5,439 bases of DNA from an uncultured Carnobacterium sp. (GCA_905371865.1 CAJPNA010000108.1:1-5439); one strand, 5' to 3'; counted from the first letter of the stretch, positions 1-5,161 are shown. Numbers and translations are program-made. Notes: generated by a model from the sequence alone, not told the origin.

Positions 1-1
1 A

Positions 2-214
2 TGTAATGATGGATGGAAGCCTGATTGGACGGATGATGGGGAAGGGCATTTTTACATTTACTATGATTATGATTTCGAAGAAATGAGGGTGTTCACAGAT
101 TGCGGTACAGAAAATGGTTTCCACCTGTTCGGGTACTTCGAATATGAAGAATACTGCGAAAAAGCCATTGAACTTTTTGGCGATGAAATCAAACGGTTAT
201 ATGTGGAGGTGTGA
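2..214 (+). CDS. small phage hypothetical protein, 5'-truncated by window edge
   Basis: An open frame enters from the left edge and ends at TGA 212-214, giving 70 visible codons with no stop; the true start lies outside the window. The visible protein is acidic and aromatic-rich: it opens CNDGWKPDWTDD, has an HFYIYYDYDFEEMRVF stretch in the middle, and ends with a helix-like segment (EEYCEKAIELFGDEIKRLY). A beta-rich body followed by an 'AIELFGDEI' helix resembles small single-domain phage proteins often found in the replication/middle region of Firmicute phages (for example those ending in AIDEFGDEL-like helices), but I cannot assign a function. The stop lies 2 bases before the GTG of the next gene, and the C-terminal codons (GTG GAG GTG) contain that gene's ribosome binding site, so the two are transcribed together. 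Confidence 0.7.
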   Translation, partial: CNDGWKPDWTDDGEGHFYIYYDYDFEEMRVFTDCGTENGFHLFGYFEYEEYCEKAIELFGDEIKRLYVEV

Positions 215-216
215 TT

Positions 217-342
217 GTGAAAGTACTTGTAGGGTGTGGCGATAAAAAGGATTTTTACGTTCACGATAATATTTCAAAAGTAATAGTGAAGTTTGAACCA
301 CGAGAAAGAGTTGAGTTATTTCATGAAATATTGTACGTATGA
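217..342 (+). CDS. 41-aa hypothetical phage protein, GTG start
   Basis: A tiny frame begins at GTG 217 with a good Shine-Dalgarno, GGAGGTG at 205-211, five bases upstream inside the end of the previous gene. The product begins MKVLVGCGDKKDFYVHDN and ends ELFHEILYV; it is 41 residues with no recognisable domain, signal peptide or membrane segment. The spacing to the upstream gene and the RBS are the main support; length alone would not justify it. Its last 20 bases overlap the next gene in a different frame. No function can be assigned. Confidence 0.55.
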   Translation: MKVLVGCGDKKDFYVHDNISKVIVKFEPRERVELFHEILYV

Positions 343-472
343 TTTAGAAAAGCATAAATTGATGTTCGAAGGAAACGAAATCGAAAGAGCATTAATCATC
401 GGTAAGGAATTGAATGTAAAAGATTGCGTGCGTGATTATATTGAAGATTATTGTAAAATCCACAATCAATAA
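323..472 (+). CDS. 49-aa hypothetical phage protein
   Basis: ATG 323 opens a 49-codon frame ending at TAA 470-472. The product starts MKYCTYDLEKHKLMFEGNE and continues with a helix-like, charged segment ending DYIEDYCKIHNQ. It overlaps the previous gene by 20 bases and the next by about 32. The ribosome binding site is weak: GAAAGAG-like purines around 303-310 lie rather far upstream, so translational coupling to the preceding gene is plausible. Codon usage matches the neighbours and the frame fills the space between better-supported genes. The function is unknown; it resembles the many short 'MxYCxYDxE' phage orphans only in general character. Confidence 0.5.
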   Translation: MKYCTYDLEKHKLMFEGNEIERALIIGKELNVKDCVRDYIEDYCKIHNQ

Positions 473-605
473 TTATATATACGAATACGATTCTACTGAA
501 ATAGAAATCTACCCAAGGGAATGTGTGATTATCAAAGAAGAAGGTAAACCACTAATCATTTTAAAAGATGAATATATCGAAAAAATCGACATAAAGGAGG
601 GTTAA
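441..605 (+). CDS. 54-aa hypothetical phage protein, TTG start assumed
   Basis: This frame closes at TAA 603-605, one base before the TTG of the phosphoesterase gene. The start is uncertain: TTG 441 gives a natural MKIIVKSTINNYIYEYDS beginning, while GTG 432 would add three residues. Neither has a clear ribosome binding site, so coupling to the upstream gene is assumed. The protein looks like a small beta-strand protein (alternating IYEYDSTEIEIYP, CVIIKEEGKPLIILKDE) with no known domain. Its last codons (ATA AAG GAG GGT) carry the strong ribosome binding site of the next gene, which is normal for compact phage operons. It could start later or be shorter, but the region from 473 to 605 is otherwise unexplained and its amino-acid composition is protein-like. 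Confidence 0.55.
   Translation: MKIIVKSTINNYIYEYDSTEIEIYPRECVIIKEEGKPLIILKDEYIEKIDIKEG
593..600 (+). promoter_or_regulatory. strong ribosome binding site that fixes a TTG start
   Basis: AAAGGAGG lies six bases upstream of TTG 607, with no ATG or GTG at suitable spacing in that frame. It fixes the rare TTG codon as the start of the metallophosphoesterase gene. Confidence 0.85.
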
Positions 606-606
606 A

Positions 607-1806
607 TTGCAAGAAGAACAGAATCGGATTTTAGACTTAAAAGAAGAAGGGTACTCATGGACACAGATTGCTAATCGGTTAGGATATCCTAGCGTGGATT
701 CAGTACGAGGGAGAGTACGTAGGACACAGCGCTACAAAGAATTGATGGCGAAACAAAAAGAACAGACTGTCACCAAAAATAAAGAACAAGAAGATTTTCA
801 AAAGAAAGATTTTTATGAAGACGGTTCTATTGGTTCACAAATCAGAGTACGACAAACTAGCCGAAAAGTGTTCACCAATGAAGAACTAATCCGTTTGCAT
901 GGATTTAATCCAGATGAAGTTAAATTGAAGACTGCAACTTCTAACGAATGGACTACTCCAGTTGATGGGGAAACGTATTACAATTACCAGTCTAAAATTG
1001 TGGTAGTGCCTAAAAATAAAACAGAAATAACCCTAGAAGAAATGAAACAATTTTTTGAAGACATCGAGCCACGAAGAATTGAGTTATCGTGTGAAGATTT
1101 ACCAAAAGATTATTTACTTATTCCACTAGCAGATATGCACTTCGGGTTAAACACGGATAAAGACTATGAAGAATTAAGACGGGAGATTGCAGATAAGATT
1201 ATCAATCAGTACGAAGAAATTCTATTCACATTACACGGTGATTACTTCCATGTGGATAATTTTCTTAACACAACTGAAAAGGGTACACGCATTGACGATG
1301 TGGACTTTCGGGAGGGTGTTCAGGCAGGTTATCGGTTCTTATTACCATTATTAGAACTAGCGCTTGAAAACAGTCCGAATGTAAAAGTCGTGTACTTAAA
1401 GGGTAATCATGCACCGTCCATTGATTACATGTTTATCAATGGGTTAGAACGCTTATACCCACAGATTGAGTTTGATACATCCCTAGACGAATTTAAGCAT
1501 GCATGGTTAGGAAATCATTCCATTTTCATGCACCACGGGGATAAAGTGAAGAATGCAAACAAGCTAGTTGAAATCATGGTATCGCATTTCGGGAAGGAAT
1601 GGGGAGAGAGCAAGTCACGGTATTTAATTACTGGACACTTTCATCATGAAAAATCACTATCGTTTGCTGGTCTTACATGGTATCAGTTACAAAGTCCTAG
1701 CAAGCATTCTAGCTATGATAAAGCATACGGGTACGATACGAGCGAATCAGGGCAAATGCTATTCGAATTCACAGAAACAAAAAGGAGTGCGATTTATTAT
1801 GTATAA
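607..1806 (+). CDS. HTH-metallophosphoesterase (calcineurin-like fold), phage type
   Basis: This 399-residue protein carries a complete set of metallophosphoesterase motifs. They are D176-x-H178 (ADMHFG), G211-D212 (LHGDYFHVDN), G266-N267-H268 (LKGNHAP), a His cluster 309-312 (HHGD) and G343-H344-x-H346 (ITGHFHH). In this superfamily these residues hold a di-metal centre that hydrolyses phosphomono- or phosphodiester bonds. Residues 3-40 look like a helix-turn-helix (RILDLKEEGYSWTQIANRLG, then VRGRVRR), followed by a charged linker at about 41-80, so the nuclease/phosphatase core is probably brought to DNA. Similar proteins occur in Firmicute phages, often annotated as DNA repair exonuclease-like or simply metallophosphoesterase; the real substrate is unknown. 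Translation starts at TTG behind a strong RBS. The 3' end overlaps the next gene by 8 bases. No key residue is missing, so it should be active. It is cytoplasmic, with no signal peptide. Confidence 0.88.
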   Translation: MQEEQNRILDLKEEGYSWTQIANRLGYPSVDSVRGRVRRTQRYKELMAKQKEQTVTKNKEQEDFQKKDFYEDGSIGSQIRVRQTSRKVFTNEELIRLHGFNPDEVKLKTATSNEWTTPVDGETYYNYQSKIVVVPKNKTEITLEEMKQFFEDIEPRRIELSCEDLPKDYLLIPLADMHFGLNTDKDYEELRREIADKIINQYEEILFTLHGDYFHVDNFLNTTEKGTRIDDVDFREGVQAGYRFLLPLLELALENSPNVKVVYLKGNHAPSIDYMFINGLERLYPQIEFDTSLDEFKHAWLGNHSIFMHHGDKVKNANKLVEIMVSHFGKEWGESKSRYLITGHFHHEKSLSFAGLTWYQLQSPSKHSSYDKAYGYDTSESGQMLFEFTETKRSAIYYV

Positions 1807-1987
1807 AGAATTAACAGTATTTTTAAAGAACGGAAACACATTGAAGTTTGAAAATATCACAGGATTAGATACTTTTGACCTTCCGAAAGGTATTCTAAAA
1901 TTTTATTACGTAAGCACGTCAACAGGTAAAAAGAAATATGCAAAATTATACACGAATAATATAGCTATGTTTTCCTATGAGGTGTAA
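1799..1987 (+). CDS. 62-aa hypothetical phage protein
   Basis: ATG 1799 is preceded by AAAGGAG at 1781-1787, inside the end of the phosphoesterase gene; a longer reading of the same frame from 1646 would overlap that gene by 160 bases and is rejected. The product begins MYKELTVFLKNGNTLKFENI and is predicted mostly beta: alternating hydrophobic residues (LTVFLKNG, LKFYYVST, KYAKLYTNNIAMFSYEV) with a lysine-rich turn (GKKKYAK). It could be a small SH3- or PH-like single-domain protein, but this is only an impression from the strand pattern. It overlaps the upstream gene by 8 bases and sits 3 bases before nrdH, so it is part of the same operon. Function unknown. Confidence 0.7.
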   Translation: MYKELTVFLKNGNTLKFENITGLDTFDLPKGILKFYYVSTSTGKKKYAKLYTNNIAMFSYEV

Positions 1988-1990
1988 TAA

Positions 1991-2218
1991 ATGATTACTC
2001 TATACTCAAAACCAAACTGTATGCAGTGCAAGTTCACAAAAGAATATTTATCAAATCACAACATCAAATATAAAGAAATTAACGTGATGGAAGATTTAGA
2101 CTCACTAGCACATATTAAAGATGACTTAGGGTATCAAACGTTACCCGTAATTGAAACAGACACAGGGAATTCGTGGTTCGGATTCCGACCCGATTTACTG
2201 GAGGGGTTGAATGGATGA
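1991..2218 (+). CDS. nrdH: NrdH-type glutaredoxin-like protein
   Basis: This 75-residue protein has the thioredoxin-fold signature of NrdH. It has an N-terminal strand (MITLYSKPN), the redox pair C10-M-Q-C13, a cis-proline in TLPVI (P52), and the C-terminal segment WFGFRPDLL (62-70), which closely matches the WSGFRPD motif diagnostic of NrdH. NrdH donates electrons to class Ib ribonucleotide reductase (NrdEF), taking them from thioredoxin reductase. In a phage it helps keep the host enzyme reduced and so raises dNTP supply during replication. No nrdE or nrdF is in this window, so it may serve the host enzyme or one encoded elsewhere in the phage. The RBS is GAGGTG near 1978-1983. The stop codon overlaps the next start as ATGA, suggesting translational coupling with the methyltransferase-like gene. 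It could be called a generic glutaredoxin, but the FRPD motif favours NrdH. Confidence 0.85.
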   Translation: MITLYSKPNCMQCKFTKEYLSNHNIKYKEINVMEDLDSLAHIKDDLGYQTLPVIETDTGNSWFGFRPDLLEGLNG

Positions 2219-2976
2219 TTATATGGGCGCTATTTGATAGTGGTAATGGCTGCTATGCCCAAGGAGTAAACGAAATAAATTCGAGAGGGGCGATAACTAT
2301 CTATTCTGTGGGATTGGATATTGAAAACAAAAATAGTCATTTTATTAATTTAAACCTTGCAGATTATTCGTATCTGTTCGGTGACAATAAAATGTACGAC
2401 ACGTTAGATAAATTGCCTAAACCCGATTTAATTATTGCTAGTCCACCTTGCGAATCATGGAGTGTAGCATCGGCTATGGATAGAGGGAACGCATGTTGGA
2501 AGCAAGAACGGGCAGACGATTGCTTATTCGACCCACAAACGCCCCTAAGTCCATTTACCGTGAGAGATTATGTAGATTATGAAAAGTATCAATTTAAACC
2601 CGACAAACAAATTGTCAAGCGAATAAATGGCGAATTGTGTACTTACAATCTGATACAGATTATAAAGCGGTATAACCCTAAATATTACATTATCGAAAAT
2701 CCTGCTAGTTCTAAGATATGGAGTTACATTGATAGAGTGTTAGGGTTTAAAATCCCTTACGATAATTTAGCGCATTATAACCAGTATGACGATTACCCAG
2801 TTAAGAAGGCTACTAAGTTCAAATCTAATATTCAGTTAGAATTAAAGACTGGAGATAAAGGTAGTTCGGTGTGTTTTAGAGATATGCATGGGTACAACAA
2901 TCGGTCAAACATTCCAATTAGTTTAGTAAAAAGCATATTTGAGCAGGTTTATAAAAGGGAGGGGTTAAATGGATAA
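2215..2976 (+). CDS. compact phage DNA cytosine-C5 methyltransferase-like protein
   Basis: The start is ATG 2215, set by GGAGGGG at 2200-2206; an upstream in-frame GTG at 2173 lacks support. The 253-residue product shows the motif order of C5-cytosine methyltransferases. A glycine-rich motif I (LFDSGNGCYAQ, 6-16) would bind S-adenosylmethionine. VGLDIE (32-37) supplies the acidic motif II. ASPPCESWS (75-83) is motif IV with candidate catalytic Cys79. YIIENPASSKIW (158-169) is motif VI, with ENP in place of the usual ENV. A QYDDYPVKKATKF segment (190-202) resembles motif VIII. The protein is shorter than typical Dcm/HhaI-type enzymes (more than 300 aa) and has little room for a separate target-recognition domain. 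Such small forms are common in Firmicute phages, where they probably protect phage DNA from host restriction. It is coupled to nrdH by an ATGA overlap and overlaps the next gene by 8 bases. Specificity cannot be read from sequence. Confidence 0.75.
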   Translation: MIIWALFDSGNGCYAQGVNEINSRGAITIYSVGLDIENKNSHFINLNLADYSYLFGDNKMYDTLDKLPKPDLIIASPPCESWSVASAMDRGNACWKQERADDCLFDPQTPLSPFTVRDYVDYEKYQFKPDKQIVKRINGELCTYNLIQIIKRYNPKYYIIENPASSKIWSYIDRVLGFKIPYDNLAHYNQYDDYPVKKATKFKSNIQLELKTGDKGSSVCFRDMHGYNNRSNIPISLVKSIFEQVYKREGLNG

Positions 2977-3382
2977 CACACATATCTTAAAGCGGATTCG
3001 TTTTGTAGATATTGAAATCAAACAAAAGATTGATGAATTAGAGCGGTTAGAAAATACGTTATTTCGCAGTCCACAATTAAAGCAGGTAAGCGTACAGGAA
3101 TCAAAAGCGGGATTAAAGGACGACACGTATGTAAAGATTATGGGGTACAAGGACACAATCGAAAAAAAGATTGAGGAATTAGTAGATTTAAAACGACGTG
3201 TGCTGAATGTGATTGATTCGATTGATGACACTGAAAAACGGTTAATTCTCACAATGCGGTATGTCAATCTAAAGACATGGGAGCAGATAGAAAGAGATTT
3301 ACCAATGTCACGCAAGACAATGTTCATCGTGCATAAAAAAGCAGTTAAGGAATTTGACACTAAATACACTAGAAAAAACTAA
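2969..3382 (+). CDS. sigma-70 region-4-like phage late regulator (DUF1492/ArpU/RinA type)
   Basis: The start is ATG 2969, with a very strong RBS (AAAGGGAGGGG, about 2954-2964) at the end of the methyltransferase gene. The 137-residue product has a long charged, probably coiled-coil N-terminal half (about 10-85: EIKQKIDELERLENTL, then DTIEKKIEELVDLKRRVL). A C-terminal helix-turn-helix of the sigma region-4 kind follows at about 89-128 (EKRLILTMRYVNLKTWEQIE, then SRKTMFIVHKKAVKEF). The 'TWEQIE...LPMSRKTMFIVHKKAV' pattern is the hallmark of the small phage regulators called DUF1492, ArpU or RinA. These sit at the end of the early region and switch on packaging and structural genes. It lies immediately before the large structured noncoding region and the HNH gene, as expected if it activates transcription starting just downstream. 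It is not a full sigma factor, since regions 2 and 3 are absent. Confidence 0.8.
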   Translation: MDNTHILKRIRFVDIEIKQKIDELERLENTLFRSPQLKQVSVQESKAGLKDDTYVKIMGYKDTIEKKIEELVDLKRRVLNVIDSIDDTEKRLILTMRYVNLKTWEQIERDLPMSRKTMFIVHKKAVKEFDTKYTRKN

Positions 3383-3399
3383 AAAACCACTAGAACGTG

Positions 3400-4256
3400 A
3401 CTATAAATGCGTGATAATGTTAGGGTGCAGAAATAAGGCTATGTGGCAACTCATAGCCTATACATACTAATCGGCTTAGCGATATAATCCTTGGCGACAA
3501 GGGAAAGTTACTCTTTTATAGGTCAAGAGTAGCGGTGGTAAAATACCAATCTAAGCAACGTGGGTATTAATGGAATAAGAAATTGTTCCAGCTTCGAAAA
3601 CTATCATTTTTAGGCAGAGTCAATCGATGAGTCAATGTAGTCATGCGTTAATGAATGGTTGAAGAAGTGATACGACACAAGGTAATAGCGTGAGGGTAGC
3701 TCTAAGCGCAACTACCATGAATAGATTTCTTGAGGTGGATAACCTTGTAAATCTATTTGAGTGAAGAACGATGCTAACGTTCATGCATAACAAGCAGGCG
3801 CTAGGGATTTTGTTATTCAAAAGATAACGAACTCTATGGCAATGCGTGTCTGTGACGATATAATCATATAGGATAATGACGATTCGCAAAGATTAGCTGA
3901 ATAAACATATTTGACTAAAGCAAAAGTCATTGCCCGTTATAAACGATAGTGCCTTTTTGTAGGATTAACCTACACACGAAACCTTCGCAAAAGGAATCGT
4001 GAAGTCGAAAAGTAAAGCAGTTTAGACCGTAGCTAGGTTTTTATTAATTGAAAGACGGCTTAGTAGTTTATAACGATACGAGTAGTTGGCGATACTAACT
4101 AGGCATGAGTGTTACGTGTAGGAATATGCGTGGAAACAAAACTAAAACATAAGGTTTTAAAAGACACTCAAACATTACCTGTATTCTCAAGGTGTTAAGT
4201 GCTGTACCGCGGAAGGGCATATTGTGTTAAGGTTCGATTCCTTATGCAGCAGTTTT
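3400..4256 (+). ncRNA. giant structured phage noncoding RNA, GOLLD-like candidate
   Basis: About 850 bases with no credible protein gene and clear RNA structure. Hairpins read directly: 3436-3443 with 3452-3459 (8 bp perfect); 3509-3515 with 3525-3531 (7 bp); 3720-3728 with 3749-3757 (9 bp perfect), enclosing 3733-3736 with 3742-3745; 3766-3770 with 3778-3782; 3809-3816 with 3824-3831 (8 bp, one G-U), extended by 3802-3806 with 3833-3837; 3958-3963 with 3969-3974; 3975-3979 with 3997-4001 enclosing 3982-3985 with 3991-3994 across a symmetric AA/AA internal loop; 4106-4112 with 4164-4170 enclosing 4143-4148 with 4154-4159. GGTGCAG 3424-3430 can pair with CTGTACC 4202-4208 and close the whole domain. 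Known GOLLD RNAs are about 800 nt, lie in Firmicute phages and prophages next to or containing tRNA elements, and assemble into RNA cages. Size and context match GOLLD better than ROOL (about 600 nt). Both ends are estimates, and class membership is inference. Confidence 0.6.
4200..4252 (+). other. tRNA-like acceptor/T-arm minihelix
   Basis: TGCTGTA (4200-4206) pairs over seven positions with TGCAGCA (4245-4251), one T-G wobble. Immediately inside lies a 5-bp T-stem, TAAGG (4228-4232) with CCTTA (4240-4244), closing the canonical seven-base T-loop TTCGATT (4233-4239), which fits the tRNA consensus TTCRANY. Acceptor and T-stem abut with no spacer, exactly as in the top half of a tRNA. The 21 bases at 4207-4227, where the D and anticodon arms should be, fold into neither. 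G4252 is in the discriminator position and no CCA is encoded. It is either a tRNA mimic at the 3' end of the large RNA or a decayed tRNA gene. Confidence 0.6.
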
Positions 4257-4287
4257 GATTGTGGTATATATCTAAGGAGTATACCTG

Positions 4288-4321
4288 TACCTCTTATGCT
4301 TAATTGCATAAGGGGTATTTT
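4288..4321 (+). terminator. intrinsic terminator-like hairpin at end of RNA locus
   Basis: TACCTCTTATGC (4288-4299) pairs over 12 positions (one T-G wobble) with GCATAAGGGGTA (4306-4317) around a six-base loop TTAATT, followed by TTTT at 4318-4321. The U-run is short, so it may terminate incompletely. A smaller hairpin (GGTATA 4263-4268 with TATACC 4280-4285) sits just upstream. The position, after the structured RNA and before the next gene's RBS, suggests it defines the RNA 3' end or limits read-through into the HNH pair. Confidence 0.6.
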
Positions 4322-4351
4322 ACTATACATAAAAATACGAAAGGAGCAGTT

Positions 4352-4618
4352 ATGGAATATAAAACAACGATTGTGCGTAGGGCGGTACAGTTCACTGGTA
4401 ATCTAACAGAAATGCCAGATTGGTTTTTAGAACGGTGCAGTATCGGTAAATCGGGCGGGGAGTGGTGCGTGTATGATAGTGTTTTTAATGAAGAGGTTAG
4501 CATTCATCTTGGTAGCTTCATTGTGGATAATGCCTTTGAAGCGGTTGAAATTGTGGATGCAGAAACATTCAACAAAAACTACACCCCCGTAAATGCAACG
4601 GGTGAGGAACATGCCTAA
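4352..4618 (+). CDS. 88-aa conserved-looking phage protein, unknown function
   Basis: ATG 4352 follows AAAGGAG at 4340-4346 with ideal spacing. An upstream TTG at 4304 in the same frame is rejected because it lies in the terminator hairpin and has no RBS. The protein begins MEYKTTIVRRAVQFTGNLTE and has a C-terminal part GSFIVDNAFEAVEIVDAETF. The 'A-V-Q-F-T-G-N' opening, then a G-x-(F/Y)-I-V strand, then a 'D-x-x-T/F-x-x-x-Y' tail matches the layout of a widespread small phage family whose members read like KPVxIEAVQFTGxN ... GDYIIKGV ... PDIFEKTYE. That family has no established function, and the assignment rests on my memory of its pattern. It is soluble, with no signal or membrane segment. 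The 3' end overlaps the HNH gene by 8 bases, so the two are co-transcribed and probably coupled. Confidence 0.75.
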   Translation: MEYKTTIVRRAVQFTGNLTEMPDWFLERCSIGKSGGEWCVYDSVFNEEVSIHLGSFIVDNAFEAVEIVDAETFNKNYTPVNATGEEHA

Positions 4619-4955
4619 ACGACCGTGTGCAGACCCAACGTGTACTGCATTAGTGGATATTAAAGATAGGTATTGCGCAATCCACAAACCGTTACAAGTA
4701 GAAAATAGACCGTCTGCTTATCAACGAGGGTATGACCATAAATGGCAGAAAGCAAGTAAACGGTACTTATCCGAACATCCTTTTTGTGCGGAATGTATGA
4801 AACAAGGGAAAATTACATTAGCAACTGATGTAGACCATAAAAAAGCACACAAAGGAAACAAGATTTTATTTTGGGATATGAATAATTGGCAATCTCTTTG
4901 CCATTCATGCCACAGTAAGAAAACAGCTAAAGAAGATAACGGTGGATGGTATTAA
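4611..4955 (+). CDS. phage HNH endonuclease
   Basis: The start is ATG 4611 (GGTGAGG at 4601-4607); starts at 4593 or 4602 lack an RBS and would extend the protein beyond the usual MPKRPC-type beginning. The 114-residue product has an N-terminal zinc-knuckle-like group (C6, C11, C22, H25). A classic HNH domain follows: zinc-binding pairs C59-x2-C62 and C97-x2-C100 flank the catalytic D75-H76 (TDVDHKKAH), N92 (MNNWQ) and H101 (CHSCHSKK). All key residues are intact. In Firmicute and HK97-like phages a small HNH protein of this kind sits directly upstream of the terminase small subunit and assists cleavage of DNA at the packaging site. A homing-endonuclease role is the alternative, but the short length and position favour packaging. 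Terminase is not in the window; an unusual AT-rich gap follows instead. Confidence 0.88.
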   Translation: MPKRPCADPTCTALVDIKDRYCAIHKPLQVENRPSAYQRGYDHKWQKASKRYLSEHPFCAECMKQGKITLATDVDHKKAHKGNKILFWDMNNWQSLCHSCHSKKTAKEDNGGWY

Positions 4956-4968
4956 TTCATTCCCTTAT

Positions 4969-5063
4969 ATTCAAATTGAAACTTTGATACCCAGTATTCG
5001 AAATTTGGTTTTTGATACCCGATTTTGAAAATTGGTTTTTTTATTATTAAATTCGAAATTTCG
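4969..5063. repeat. four-copy imperfect direct repeat, 27-28 base period
   Basis: Core copies begin at 4969 (ATTCAAATTGAA), 4996 (ATTCGAAATTTGG), 5023 (TTTTGAAAATTGG) and 5051 (ATTCGAAATTTCG), spaced 27, 27 and 28 bases. Copies two and three are each preceded by an identical TTTGATACCC (4983-4992 and 5011-5020). The last copy holds a perfect palindrome, CGAAATTTCG at 5054-5063. Spacing near 2.6 helical turns, with partial dyad symmetry in each core, suggests protein binding sites, for example for terminase or a regulator; the ligand is unknown. Confidence 0.7.
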
Positions 5064-5119
5064 TTTTTCCAAATACAAAAGAACGAATAAATAAAACTTA
5101 ACTTAAATAAAGAAATACC

Positions 5120-5161
5120 ATAAAAATACAACAATATTAACAAAATATAAAAATACAACAA
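5120..5161. repeat. A-rich 15-base direct repeat pair
   Basis: ATAAAAATACAACAA occurs at 5120-5134 and again at 5147-5161, a 27-base period that equals the period of the repeat array at 4969-5063. It lies in a strongly A-biased strand; phased A-tracts could bend the DNA. Low complexity raises the chance of coincidence. Confidence 0.5.

Noticed and set aside
2965..3369. Minus-strand open frame of 134 codons
   Set aside because: It is the antisense shadow of the sigma-like regulator gene, has no ribosome binding site, and has cysteine/serine/phenylalanine-rich composition typical of antisense reading.
3641..3889. Minus-strand open frame of 82 codons within the large gap
   Set aside because: It has no ribosome binding site, opposes the direction of all other genes, and lies across strong RNA hairpins (including the 9-bp helix at 3720-3757).
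3472..4063. CGGCTTAG repeated at 3472-3479 and 4056-4063
   Set aside because: Several eight-base repeats are expected by chance in a region this long, and the copies have no shared structural context.
4178..4252. Ordinary complete tRNA gene ending at the TTCGATT arm
   Set aside because: At normal spacing upstream of the T-arm there is no five-pair anticodon stem, no D-arm pairing and no matching 5' acceptor strand; only the nearer strand at 4200 fits.
3400..4256. tmRNA or group I/II intron as explanation of the structured region
   Set aside because: No tag-peptide reading frame and no distant acceptor pairing of tmRNA type were found. No recognisable group II domain V or group I P7 core was seen, and no interrupted gene flanks the region.
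4224..4406. Plus-strand open frame of 60 codons (and a shorter start at 4296)
   Set aside because: It runs through the T-arm-like hairpin and the terminator stem and overlaps the better-supported 4352 gene. The AAGGAG at 4274-4279 is too far from ATG 4296.
4952..5161. Minus-strand open frame with hydrophobic N-terminus
   Set aside because: It begins at TTG without an RBS; the hydrophobic residues come from the A-rich + strand and the C-terminal repetition from the DNA repeat array. There is no independent sign of coding.
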